Shown here: piece by piece, positions 1 to 13,500 of the stretch
Layout: each line of letters opens with the position of its first letter
Numbering within the stretch: the stretch's first letter is position 1
DNA from: Achatina immaculata
Taxonomy: Eukaryota > Mollusca > Gastropoda > Stylommatophora > Achatinidae
NCBI GenBank assembly: GCA_009760885.1
Contig: CM019719.1
Location: 22,980,084-23,044,083, forward strand
DNA: 64,000 nucleotides
Direction of reading: 5' to 3'
The notes under the pieces: model-generated
What the model was told of the DNA's origin: nothing
Databases searched by the model: none
Seen by the model: the letters and a program-made list of their open reading frames with translations, nothing else
Program-made: the position numbers and the translations under genes

Positions 1-570
1 AGGTCGATGTCATCAGCATGTCCTAGTATTTTAGCTTGTTCTTTTGTACTGTTTTCTTCTTTCACTTTTCTGTACTTCTTTTCAATATTCCCAGTACTTT
101 TCTGCTCTTTGACATAGATAAAATATTTGGTCTATGGTTGATCTATTCTTCCTAAAACCTGCTTGATGGTCTCCTAGTATGTTCTTGCTGTGTGGTTTTA
201 ATCTATTTAGATAGTATTTTGTAGCTTGTTTGTAGTAATGATATTCCTCTGTAGTTTTCACACTTGCTCTTATCACCTTTTCTGAATACTGGGATCAGTA
301 ATGATTCTCTCCATTCATTAGGGAGTTTTTCTTCTCTCTATATTTGTTGTATTAGTGCACGTCTATCCATGTAGATTTAGACCTCCTTCCTTCATCAATT
401 CTTCAGCAATTCCATCTGAACCCGCTGCTTTGTTGTTTCGTAGAAGCATGATACTGCAGATGACTTCTAAGTCTGGTTCCTCTATTTCAGGTTCACAAGT
501 CTGTATCCTTAAATCAGTGTTTATTATTTCTTCTTATTCAGCATATTTTAAAAGTTTAGCAAAGCTGTTT
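1..570 (-). mobile_element. LINE reverse-transcriptase fragment
   Basis: The minus strand carries RT motifs in shifted frames: LLRNNKAAGSDGIAEELMKE, LPNEWRESLLIPVFRKGDKS, ENYRGISLL, HQAGFRKNRSTIDQIF and, after an internal deletion, a degenerate HADDID (YADD box). Broken by stops and frameshifts, it continues beyond the left edge. Confidence 0.85.
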
Positions 571-1499
571 AACAATCCCATGATGCACCACCAAAGAGGA
601 GTAAAGTGTCAGATACTAGGACTCAACTTTATGAAAGCTAAAACTCTTGTTCCATTCTACTTCCTGGTGTTAACTTATCACTAATGTCCAGCATTCACTT
701 TTTTTTCAGTTGATATAACTGGAACATGTAGAAGCTGTACACAAACCCACTCCCCTAGCCAAAGAGATGCCTACATTCCAACCTCTGTACCACTCCTACA
801 TCATCTTCACATCAGATATTAATGCTATTCATTTTTTAAAAATTTACTCTGCTGAAATGCTGTGTATTTTGTTCACTGAACATCTGCTCCATCTTGGTAG
901 ATATTCATAATGGGTGGCACATAAGACAATGATTTTAAACTCTCTTGAGCTGATCTTCTGCCACTCTTGCCACTTCCCTCATCCTGTCTGTCTGATCAGA
1001 CTCACATTCTTGTGCCTCTGGCTTCCCCCTGAACTTCTTTTAACCTACAGGATGAGTCCAATTACTTCACTTGGTCATCTGTTCATGTGCAGTGTATATC
1101 CAACCAATCTCTCTAATGCCCATGTACTAGACTCAACAAGAAGAAACAAGTCCCAGCAAAAGATAGGGATCAACGAAAGAGGCCTGTAAATTGAAAAGTG
1201 CAAGAAACAAGTCCCAGCAAAAGATAGAGATCAACGAAAGAGACCTGTAAACTGAAAAGTGCAAGAAGACAAGCCAGTAAATAAACAGAGACTTAAGATC
1301 AGGTCAGAAAGTTTTATCACTCTGGGCATGACAAGAACTAATGATTATATTTCAAAAATAAATTTATCACTGCTTTCACATTTATCCACAACAACAACAA
1401 CAAAAATCTTGAATAATCTCACACAAGCTATATGTGAGCGGACAACAAAATCAACTTTATAACTGAAAGTAATAAAACAAAAAAAAGAGACTGCCTCAC
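571..1499. other. ZZEF1 intron, nothing recognised
   Basis: AT-rich intronic sequence. A 60-bp stretch at about 1140-1200 is repeated at 1200-1263 (AAGAAACAAGTCCCAGCAAA), a two-copy tandem repeat. No exon in the required phase was found. Confidence 0.5.
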
Positions 1500-1585
1500 C
1501 TGAATTCTGATCTTGGTCAACTGGACATCCTGATCTGATTTGAATATCATGGTGCACTTTGTTTTTCCTTCATCGGTCAGGTACG
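1500..1585 (-). CDS. ZZEF1: ZZEF1 exon 18
   Basis: An 86-nt exon with acceptor AATTTCAG|CG and donor ATTCAG|GTGAGG, encoding YLTDEGKTKCTMIFKSDQDV then QLTKIRIQ. Matches human FLTETGKTR.STIF..VTQIRI. It ends in phase 0. No further exon is recognisable between 1499 and 1. Confidence 0.88.
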
Positions 1586-4500
1586 CTGAAATTGTTTGTC
1601 AAAAGTTAAACGGACTTAATTTGAACAGTGTCTACCATTTTTCAAGACCTCAGCCATTCATCAAAAGATCTGATATCTTGTTTATAGATTTAAGGATATT
1701 ATATCCTGTTTTACAGATTTAAGGATATGATATATTGTTTACTGATTTAAGGATACAATATCTTGTTTCCAAATTTAAGACATAACATCCTGTTTATAGA
1801 ATTAAGGATGTGATATCTTAAATCAGCTGTCCAGTTCAGTGTTCTTTCTAGCTCTCCATTCTCCACTATTGGTATCCTTTATCAGCCCAGAGATTCTTCT
1901 TAGGATCTTGTTCTCAAAGATAAATTTAGGGATCTGATATACTGATTTTTTTTGTTTTAAACTTATCCAATGATTGTGCTGATAATGATTCCCGTTATGG
2001 TGGAGCCCATAAAGAAGCCGACTTTTCAAGCACCAGGCCAGTCTCTCATCAACAGGACACAGGAAATATCACATCAGTTGACCACTACAATGGTTCACTC
2101 ATCTACAAGAACAAACATCCAGCCTGAACGCATCTCTGTACACTAAGCAACAGATGCTTGAAGCTGGACTAATGACTAAACACTTATGCCTGTGGCAGCC
2201 AGAATAACTCCAGTGGTGACAGCAGGCTGCTGTGGTTTTCCTTGCTTCTTGGGTGTATATTTAAAATAATGAATAGTTGGCTCTCTACAACCAGCAATGT
2301 CTTAATAAGCTCCACTATCAATCTCAACTCCATTTGTCAGGCTGCCTGTGTACATGCGGCCTGTTTAGCTGAGTGGTTAGGTGCTCGGTTTACTAATCCA
2401 GTGGTACCGGGTTCAGTCCCAGCAGTGGGATTTTTTTTCTGGTGCACATCAAAAAGGCCCCGGGATCAACCCAGCCTCTAAAAATGGGTACCAGAGAAAT
2501 CTGGGAAGGTAAAGCAGCCAGGCGTGATACTGACCACATCACACTTTCAGGTGCCACAAGTCATGGAAAATACGGGCCTAACACCGTATTCCCCAATATG
2601 CCTTAATGGTACGGGTATTTTACCCTTTTTTATGACACAAGGGAGTACTGAGAAGAACCTGTGGAATGATTATGACATACACTATGCCCCTCTGCTCTAG
2701 AGGCACTATATGAAACTTGATCAATGATGTAACTGACTCTATCTTGCTGGAAACTTTCCTTTCTTGATGTTTAAAAGCTGCTGTGGCAAATGGAAAAATT
2801 GAGGGAAGAAGAGACACAGGATGACAGAGAGAGAAGTTACTGGATGGGCTGTCAGTGTGGCTAGGAAGAAAGTCACTGGCGGATCTCATAATCAAGTCTA
2901 AAAACAGGGAACCGTGGAGAGAAATGATCGCCTACGCCAAGCGGCATGGCACTTGATTGACTGATTGTATAGATATCTGATCAGTTTATGTCCCAGTTTT
3001 ACAACACAACTTTACTCTACTAAATCATTATCTATTATAACTTAGATTTACTTTCAGATCTCATATGCTTTTATAATACAAATTAATGTATGTTTTTTTA
3101 AAATAATATTGATTTATGTTACTGTGGCAAAACGCTTATAACAAATTTACTTCAAAATATAACACGTTATTATAATAAAGATTGGGGGGTGAAGAGTCAT
3201 AGCTGACATGCTAGCGTCAAGGTTGGAACCATAGATGATCAAGACCCTGTCCCACTTGTCCACTGGTATTCCTAGAAACAGGCCTATCCTGGCTAATGGG
3301 GCAAAGATGGCCACAGTCCCCCAAGGCAGCAGAGTTCACTAAATATTATTCCACACCTTCTGGTTTTTTATGTCCACCAGGGGACCTTAAAAAATAACCA
3401 CCACAACCCAGTCCCAGTCTGACATGTTGCCATGCCTCAACACCGTCACTGGATCAGATGCAAAGAACACCAGCTCGCAGCAGCGTGGAGACTCAAGGAT
3501 TTCCTTCAACACGTCACATGTTTCACATCTTCTATTAAAATAACGCTTACATCCAGCAACACACACCAGAAGGTCTGCCTGGACCTCAAGTGCTGCCAGA
3601 GGCCATGAAACATGGTAGTGCCCTACAGTTCTGAGTGGTTAAACTGGCAAGGAAGTGTGCCAAGACCCAGAGTAAAGGAAACAGTCAATGGCTCAGTTGC
3701 AGGAAAGTAATGAATACTAAATACTAAATAAATGAATACTACTACCTTCAGCAACAATTTATAAAACCCTGGAAGACAAGATTCAAGGAAGTCCAATAAT
3801 TTATACAATAGGTCAAGACTGGTGGTTAGAAACTTTCCCAGGCTGAGAACCCATGAAATCAATAATAACTCATAACAGCCTTTCCTCCAGTTCCTGCACT
3901 ATTTAGTATTAAATTAAAAACCTGCACACACTTTTAGCATTCTACATAATGTGAGAAATGCTACACGGACCCATACATGATCCTTCACAAACCCCCAGTC
4001 TTGGGACCCAATGTGTTATACAGCACAGCTGAGATTTAAGGAAGTTAATCAATAATGAGTACATGGGTGAACTACCTCTGCTAGAGGCTGTTGATGTGCT
4101 CCTACTGGTGGTGCTAGTGGGTGGAGGCTCAGTGACAGTCTCTGGACCAGCGTTAGATATACCCCCTCCACCGTCTGAAGCAACAAATGTTACTGGTACA
4201 TACACACCTGAAATATACAAAACAGGGAGAGATGCATTTGATGTGTGTTTCAAAGTCAAAGGGTTGATTATCACAGCACACTGGGCAAGGAGGAAAAGAA
4301 GCCACATGGTGGACTGAGCCTATTTGTAAGTCATCATTATGAGCTTTTTCTATCAGCCACAAGCTCTGGGAAGAACCTGCAAAAGACCGAGTCACATGGA
4401 CAGCCACTCTTCACATGGGCGCAGCATCACCCGAGAAAGAAATGGGAACAAAACTTGAAGTTAGAAGATGAAAGTGCGAGGAAACTGGATACTACAACAC

Positions 4501-7500
4501 AAGCACCGTTTGAAAAAAATTTAACGGATACGAGAGGAACTGTTAAGCAAGATGATGTATGGATGATATCTGGCTGCTTCAAAAATCATTTTCTGTAATG
4601 AAAAAATGCTATTAATAACACAGGACAAGTCCATACATGCTCCAGTTTCCTCATGCGAAGGAGGATGTCTGCACATGCTCTGTACCACCAGACAAATGAG
4701 AGATGACAGGAAAGGTTCAGTCCACATCATAAATCTGTAACTGACCAAGAGACTGGCCCTATCGATTCAAACAATCGTACCTAGTTTTTTCATGTGCAAT
4801 TTAGAGAATGATTAAAATTGTTTTGCAAATCAATTTGAGAAATCTTGTTGGTTTGAAAAATGTTCCAACTCCATGGATGGCATCCATGAAGTTCATGTTT
4901 TCTCTGTTCTTCTGCAGGTTCTCAGGCATCTCACAGTATAACCATGTGACTAAATGATATCCTGTTTTCCATGACACTCAAGCATAATAAAGTACATCTC
5001 ATTCTGCAACCAGACATGCTCTATTTTCAAAGGAGGTTTTTCTCAATACTAATAGCAGGTATCTATTTTTCCAATCAATTAAGTGCCGTGCCGCGTGGCG
5101 TAGGCGATCATTTCTCTCCACAATTCCCTGTCTTTAGACTTGATTATGAGATCCACCGGTGACTTTCTTCCTAGCCACACTGACAGCCCATCCAGTAACT
5201 TCTCTCTCTGTCTTCCTCTGTCTCTTCTTCCCTCAATTTTTCCAGTTGCCACAATGTGTTCCAATTTTCCTCTTCTCAGAAAATGTTCTACAAATCCTGC
5301 TTATGTGCCTCTGATCTTTGCTGTAATTTGCCTTTTAACTCCAGCCTCTCTTAAGACTTCTTCACTGGTTTTCTTAGCTATTTTTTACAACTAGATAAAC
5401 TGGAGAACACAGGTTTTAGGTCTCCCATTTTACTTCACATTTTTCAAGGGAGTAAACAGTTCACGACTGCCTACGCTACTGCTTCCCTAATTTGTTCTGC
5501 TAAAATATGCCTGCAATAGTTTTAGTATGATCATCTATATAGCTCTTGTTGTCTGTGAATGAGGTGATTTTTGTACGTTTTTTTTTTCTTCATCTCAGCT
5601 GCCCACAAGGAAGGGAATTTGACAGCTACAGATATACCTACTCCGTGACCTTGTAGGCAAAAGCACTGAAAAGCACATTGAGAATACTTGGGAAAACAAA
5701 GTATGGAGCATGAAGATTCTAGAATGTACCAGAATAGAAGAAACCAGCATTGAGATACAATAAAGAAGGTTGAAATGGGTAGGTCTAATACTGATCTTTA
5801 TTAAAAAAAAAAAAAAGAAAGATGCCCACGTTTACAATGAACTTGACTCCACATGGAGAAACCAGTTATAGAAGGCTGATGAAACCAACCTGACATGTTA
5901 CTGATCTTAAACAATTTTATAATCTTGTCTAGGTCTTTCCTGTTCTGTCCAGTTCTACGACAGCTTTTAACCCTCTGATCAATGCTGAGTAATACTGACA
6001 AGCGCTTTCATCTGCTACATTAATACACATAATGTTCTTGTGTATATCTTGCTGCCAGGGAAGAAGTGAGTTGTCAGAGGGCAGCTTCTCCTGAAGTGCT
6101 CATCTTCTCATGGATGTAATGAGTAAAGATATATTCTGTAGTAGGTCTCCTGTCTTTTTCCTCAGCTTTTTTTTTTTTGCCTTCAATTCCCTTCTCTATG
6201 CACTTCTAGGTATTCCTTTGAATAATGAGGATACCTGATCAAAGCCTACTTTGTGATGCTTGTTCACGACCTCGTAATGCTACTTCTGAGCCTTGTGATA
6301 CCTGTTCAAGGGTTCACAAAAGAACAGTATTCGTGGTCTTGTTATTCCAGTTCAGAGCATTGCTACCCTCATTCAAGGCCTCGTAATGCTAGCTTAAGAC
6401 CATGCACATGAGAAACAAAACCCAGTTTCACAACAACACAGTCATACCTAATCTCTCCCAACAGTTGTTCCTAGCTTGAACTGCTTTAGCTAGAAGATCT
6501 GCACAGGGTAGTACGAGACTAGGGAGACCTGAAAAACAGAAACAGAATTATTTTCCTACATTGTCCCCCCAAATTAATTGTTCTCTGGGTTTTATATACT
6601 TATATTTATTACAGAGTAGTTCTCTGGGTTTTATATACTTATATTTATTACAGAGTAGTTCTCTGGGTTTTATACACTTATATTTATTACAGAGCAGTTC
6701 TCTGGGTTTTATACACTTATATTTATTACAGAGCAGTTTTTATTATCATGCCAACTGTCAGTCTGAGATACTGATGTTCACTCAAAACTCATAGTTCAAA
6801 ATTATCGTTTTTTTTTTTTTTTTAACGACCATTCAGCATTTGTAAAACTATACAGGCAGTCCCCAGGGTGCGAATGTCCAACTTACAAATGTCTCCCATA
6901 AAGCCTACTGTATTAAACATTCGAGTTATATACAATGGTTCGTAATAACAAATGGGTGCTATTTTGCGACATGCAACAAGACACTGTGTGTCTACAGTGA
7001 TTCATCTGTTTAATATTTTTTTATGCATAGAGAGGTATACTATGTGCCATATGCTAATACAAATATTCAGCAAACCAATATTCGATAAAACATACCAAAC
7101 TGTCCTGATTTTTTTTACAAATTCACCTTACAAACAGACTTATGAATGCAACTTGTTTGTATCCCAAAACTGTCTGTACACTCCTCCATAAATGCTCAAA
7201 ATTACAATGATCCTTGTCATTAAAGACATTTGTCATTTTAGACATAACTATTAACAGTCTCATCATAAAATTTAGCAACTCCTTGACTGTAGCAAAGACG
7301 TAGCTACTGTAGCTGAATGAGATAACGGTCTGTGACCCACAGCTGACCACGTGCATCACTTTTGGTGAATCACAGCTAACGAAGACCCCATTTTACCTTC
7401 CAGTGATGCTCCTGGAAAAAAGGCAGAACAGAGACTGCATGAGGAGGCAAACCTGGCCCTAAAAATATTCCGAACTGAAGTCACATGCATTTGGCCAAAA

Positions 7501-10500
7501 GCCGCAGAAGTGCAACACAACACAATCAACACCCTTTAGTTGTAAATTTAGAAGAAGGTATCTCCTCGATATCTGCCATTGCCCTAGCACAATTATCTTT
7601 TCTCCAACTGTAGCCTTACTTTCTAACTCTCACTGCAGCCTTACTTTCTAACCCTCTCTCACTGTAGCCTTACTTTCTAACACTTCTCTCTCACTGTAGC
7701 CTTACTTTCTAACACTTCTCTCTCACTGTAGTCTTACTTTCTAACACTTCTTTCTCACTGTAGTCTTACTTTCTAATACTTCTTTCTCACTGTAGTCTTA
7801 CTTTCTAACACTTCTTTCTCACTGTAGTCTTACTTTCTAATACTTCTTTCTCACTGTAGCCTTACTTTCTAACACTTCTTTCTCACTGTAGTCTTACTTT
7901 CTAATACTCTCACTGTAGCCTTACTTTCTAACACTTCTTTCTCACTGTAGTCTTACTTTCTAACACTTCTCTCTCACTGTAGTCTTACTTTCTAACACTT
8001 CTTTCTCACTGTAGCTTTACTTTCTAACACTTCTCTCTCACTGTAGTCTTACTTTCTAATACTTCTCTCCCACTGTAGCCTTACTTTCTAATACTCTCAC
8101 TGTAGCCTTATTTTCTAATACTTCTCTCCCACTGTAGCCTTATTTTCTAATACTTCTCTCCCACTGTAGCCTTACTCTCTCTCCTGCTGTAGCCTCATTT
8201 TTTAACAATCTTGTTGTAGAATCTAAAGAGAATACTCAAAATCAGACATACCAATTATCTTGTTCAGGAATCTAACCAGATCTGCTACACTGCCTCTAGC
8301 AAGATTGAGGGCTAGAATGACCTGAAGACCTTCTGTGCTTCTCTGACTCAATGTTTCAGGACTGAAAAACCAAGAAAATAACAAAGTAAAATAAAAAACC
8401 AAACTGATAAAACCAATAGTCTTTCACCTAAAAGATTTTAAAATCTTAACAGACACAGATATGAAGCAAAACATTTTTACAGGACATAAATAAGAAAGGT
8501 AATTATGACAATGGATGCATCAACAGCAGGCCATCTTGCTCACAACCGAGCGGCCTACAGGAGTGCTTTTAGGGAGGCAAAGTTTCGCAAGAGATATGCG
8601 AATGAATGAATGAATGAATTATGATAATGAAAGTAAATCATCTGAGACTTGCAATACACAATGAATATAAGAAATAAAAAAACTGTAAATCTGGGAATCT
8701 GAACATTCAAATAGTGGATGAAGAGTATTGAACAAAATGTGTTCTTCTGTACGATCTCATTATAGCTGAAAATTTGAAAATCAAGACAGCTGATGCTACT
8801 CTGAAGATCTCGAACCCCTACTCACAGCCTCTGTTGTCCATGCTAAATGTATCGAAACCACAGGAACCAAGTAACAGCTCTAACCGATACAATGAAAAGG
8901 ACAAATTAAATGGTGAGCGTCATGACTTAAACATCCTGGGTTTTACACCCACTGTAAGTCAGTGTCACTTGGTCAGCTGTAAAGACAAGCATTTCTATAA
9001 ACTTTACCATGACAAATACTACATCCAGCTTGGACAAATACTACACTCAGCTTGGACACATACTACATCCAACTTGGACACATACTACACGCAGCTTGGA
9101 CACATACTACACCCAGCTTGGACAAATACTACATCCAGCTTGGACACATACTACATCCAGCTTGGACAAATACTACATCCAGATTGGACACATACTACAT
9201 CCAGCTTGGACAAATACTACATCCAGATTGGACACATATTGCATCCAGCTTGGAAAATACTACATCCAGCTTGGATAAATACTACATCCAGCTTGGATAC
9301 ATACTACATTCAGCTTGGACGAACACTACATCCAGCTTGGGAAGGATACCTTTAATCAATCTCTACTGATGATCTTCTAATTCTTTCAAAGAAAAAAACT
9401 TAAAAAGCAGGAATCTTCTACCAATTTTCTCCATGTATTTCAACTCTGGATCATATCAGTAACAATATTCTTTATTATTGTTACCTGTTTTACTACTAAT
9501 ACCGGACTGAGGAAACTGCTGAAGGTGTGAAATTTAATAACTAAATGGGAAAAAAAAACACCTTTGTCAAACAATAAGAACTTCTGAGTACAGATGCAGC
9601 ATAACTGATAATGGAATGACTTCTCACAACAAAGTGAGTGGCTTGTGGACTGGAAACATCAAGTTTTAATCAGCCTAGCTGTAAAATTAGGCACCTGATA
9701 CTCATGTCAGGGAAATGCTTCTGAAAAATTGAGAATATCTGCATGCAAGATGAGTCACACCTGAGTATACTGCACACAATTATGCCAGCGCAAAAATGAG
9801 AAAATAAAGAAACACAGAAAAAAAGGCAGTTGTATGATTGTGTCCCAAGTTGTAAGCAGCTGAAAAGGCTTTAAAAAATATTATTTTACCTGCTCATGAA
9901 GCTAATCAATGTAATGTGAATGATATGCATTTATACAGCAGAAAGCATCTAAGAACAAACCTGTCTGCCAGCTGCTCGGCAAATGCCTCTATCTCCTGCA
10001 GCACAACCTTGCTGAGAAATGCAGGCTTTTCTGGACTGGACACACTTAGAATAAGTGGGGGCATTGATTCAAGTGCCTTCCTGTAATTCAAATGAAACTG
10101 CATGTAAGTACACAAATTAACAGGCAGGAAGCTAACAATAATTTACTTAACGGACTATACTTGGATCTGAACGATACAAAACTTGCAGGATGTTGATCAG
10201 TGCCAGAAAGTTAAAAGGCTTCTATATTTGCTTTATCATAATTGACAGTAGAAAGAGAGGATTTAAAAGTGGATGCCTCAGAAAAATTTTAAGAATACAC
10301 TGGTAAGAAAACGTGACAAAAGAGGAAATAACAAACAGGCATTGAGAACATTACTGCAGAGGTCAAAAGATGAAGATAGAAATGACTGGGCCACATACTA
10401 CTTTCAATGGAAAGAACAAGGCACCCCTATACCATCTTGACTTGGACACCTCAAGGAAAACAGAAAGAGGAGCAAGCCATTGAGGACATGGAGATGCACA

Positions 10501-13500
10501 ATACAGGAAGATCTAAAGGAAGTAGGAAAGACATGGCTTGACATATCCCGACTTGCTCAAGACAAGATTGGCTGGAGAACCTTTGTTGATACCTTATGCT
10601 CCACTGGGAGTGTTGAGGACTGATGATGATGATGATATTTGCTTCATAAAACTTGTTTAAAGAATTCAATGAAAATTTATCTGCATTATCTCTCCCACTC
10701 TTTCCTCCCTTTGATACACACAGAACCATTCAGCAAATGATAAAACGTGTCATAAATATGAGCTGTTTAAATTACTTTTCTGTTTAGCTACTGAAAAAAG
10801 ACAGTTCTTTTGTTTAGCTAAAATCATATTCATAAGCACTTATCTTAACACAGTCTTTGTGAGACAGGGAACATACATCTGTGTTTGCTTAAAAGCTCTG
10901 ACCTACTTCTATGGGCCAGAAACCTGTAGCAATCAACACTAATTGTAACTGTTATTTTTATAAAATGTATTGTCAGGTTGGTGGATGGATGGGGACATGT
11001 AGATCGCTGGCAGGGATGATGAAAATCTCGTGTGAAACCAATGAATCCAGGATGTGACAAGCCTATGGGTCTTTACAACAATGGTTATCAGAATGATGTA
11101 AACAAAACGGAGCCAGCAGACTATAGGTGGTGGGGAATGGATATCGTTGAGGCACCGATTCCTCATCCCAAAGTTGGAGTGTCTCTGTGGAACTGTCTCA
11201 AAGCCGTCTGGCCACCCAGTGTTGCATGCTGGATCTGACGTGGAGAAAGGGCTTATTTACAGCTACCAGAGGCTGGAAAACAAAGTTTTGGCCAGGCCAG
11301 CCTACACCACTGTCATGGTAGTCCGAGCAAGACCACAGTCTGCCCTAGCAAGGAAAAGTGCTGAAGTTGGAGGTACCCAGCCAAAAGGTGCATCGTAAAA
11401 ATCAGGGTACCACGCATCATCGCCAATGTGCATACGAAGAAGAAGATATTCATAAGATTTATCTTTTATTCAGCCTAGCTGTAAAATTAGGCACCTGATA
11501 CTCATGTCAGGGAAATGCTTCTGAAAAATTGAGAATATCTGCATGCAAGATGAGTCATACCTGAGTATACTGCACACAATTATGCCAGGGCAAAAATGAG
11601 AAAATAAAGAAACACAGAAAAAAAGGCAGTTGTATGATTGTGTCCCAAGTTGTAAGCAGCTGAAAAGGCTTTAAAAAATATTATTTTACCTGCTCATGAA
11701 GCTAATCAATGTAATGTGAATGATATGCATTTATACAGCAGAAAGCATCTAAGAACAAACCTGTCTGCCAGCTGCTCGGCAAATGCCTCTATCTCCTGCA
11801 GCACAACCTTGCTGAGAAATGCAGGCTTTTCTGGACTGGACACACTTAGAATAAGTGGGGGCATTGACTCAAGTGCCTTCCTGTAATTCAAATGAAACTG
11901 CATGTAAGTACACAAATTAACAGGCAGGAAGCTAACAATAATTTACTTAACGGACTATACTTGGATCTGAACGATACAAAACTTGCAGGATGTTGATCAG
12001 TGCCAGAAAGTTAAAAGGCTTCTATATTTGCTTTATCATAATTGACAGTAGAAAGAGAGGATTTAAAAGTGGATGCCTCAGAAAAATTTTAAGAATACAC
12101 TGGTAAGAAAACGTGACAAAAGAGGAAATAACAAACAGGCATTGAGAACATTACTGCAGAGGTCAAAAGATGAAGATAGAAATGACTGGGCCACATACTA
12201 CTTTCAATGGAAAGAACAAGGCACCCCTATACCATCTTGACTTGGACACCTCAAGGAAAACAGAAAGAGGAGCAAGCCATTGAGGACATGGAGATGCACA
12301 TACAGGAAGATCTAAAGGAAGTAGGAAAGACATGGCTTGACATATCCCGACTTGCTCAAGACAAGATTGGCTGGAGAACCTTTGTTGATACCTTATGCTC
12401 CACTGGGAGTGTTGAGGACTGATGATGATGATGATATTTGCTTCATAAAACTTGTTTAAAGAATTCAATGAAAATTTATCTGCATTATCTCTCCCACTCT
12501 TTCCTCCCTTTGATACACACAGAACCATTCAGCAAATGATAAAACGTGTCATAAATATGAGCTGTTTAAATTACTTTTCTGTTTAGCTACTGAAAAAAGA
12601 CAGTTCTTTTGTTTAGCTAAAATCATATTCATAAGCACATATCTTAACACAGTCTTTGTGAGACAGGGAACATAGATCTGTGTTTGCTTAAAAGCTCTGA
12701 ACTACTTCTATAGCCCAGAAACCTGTAGCAATCAACACTAATTGTAATTGTTATTTTTATAAAATGTATTGTCAGGTTGGTGGATGGATGGGGACATGGA
12801 GATCTCCGGCAGGGATGATGAAAATCTGGTATGAAACCAATGAATCCAGGATGTGACAGGCCTATGGGTCTTTTCAACAATGGCTATCAGAAAGATGTAA
12901 ACAAAACGGAGCCAGCAGACTATAGGTGGTGGGGAATGGATATTGTTGAGGCACCGATTCCTCATCCCAAAGTCGGAGTGTCTCTGTGGAACTGTCTCAA
13001 AGCCGTCTGCCCAGCCAGCGTTGCACGCTGGATCTGACGTGGAGAAGGGGCTTAATTACAGCCACCAGAGGCTGGAAAACAAAGTTTTGGCCAGCCCAGC
13101 CTACACCATTGTCATGGCAGTCCGAGCAAGACAACAGTCTGCCCTAGCAAGGAAAAGTGCTGAAGTTGGAGGTATCCAGCCAAAAGGTGCATCATAAAAA
13201 TCAGGGTACCATGCACCATCGCCAATGTGCATACAAAGAAGAAGATATTCATAAGATTTATCTTTTATTCACTTTTCATGGAACTGATTCTGTATTTTTT
13301 TTTAACAAATCTTCTAACTCTCCCAGAATTCAAAACACACAATTTCCATTTAAGCATTTTCATTGGTTACTTTGTATGTCCAAGCAGAGTGGTTCTCAAA
13401 ATTGGAGACTGTGAAAGATTCAGTGTCACTGTTGAGGTTAGCATCTGCAGGTACCACAAGGCCGAAGCATCCACGACCGTGATTCCCTGCTCCCTGACTA

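Larger units (their letters stand above)
9671..13270. repeat. 1.8-kb tandem duplication carrying exon 14
   Basis: Units are 9671-11470 and 11471-13270, visibly about 98% identical, with one 1-bp indel near 10500/12300. The junction at 11470 lies in a TCA shared by both parents. Each unit also holds a LINE end (about 10320-10640 and 12120-12440) and another repeat-like block (10845-11460 and 12644-13260). Confidence 0.92.

Noticed and set aside
2357..2440. Possible functional tRNA gene
   Set aside because: The B box and head are tRNA-like, but the acceptor stem does not close and the sequence runs into a SINE body found several times in the window.
4245..4598. Plus-strand 117-residue ORF overlapping the exon 17 region
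   Set aside because: No recognisable domain; it lies antisense to a supported ZZEF1 intron and looks like chance.
9009..9369. Long overlapping ORFs with repeated TYYIQLG / HTTSSLD peptides
   Set aside because: They are all read-through of a stop-free 22-bp minisatellite in an intron; three frames are open at once.
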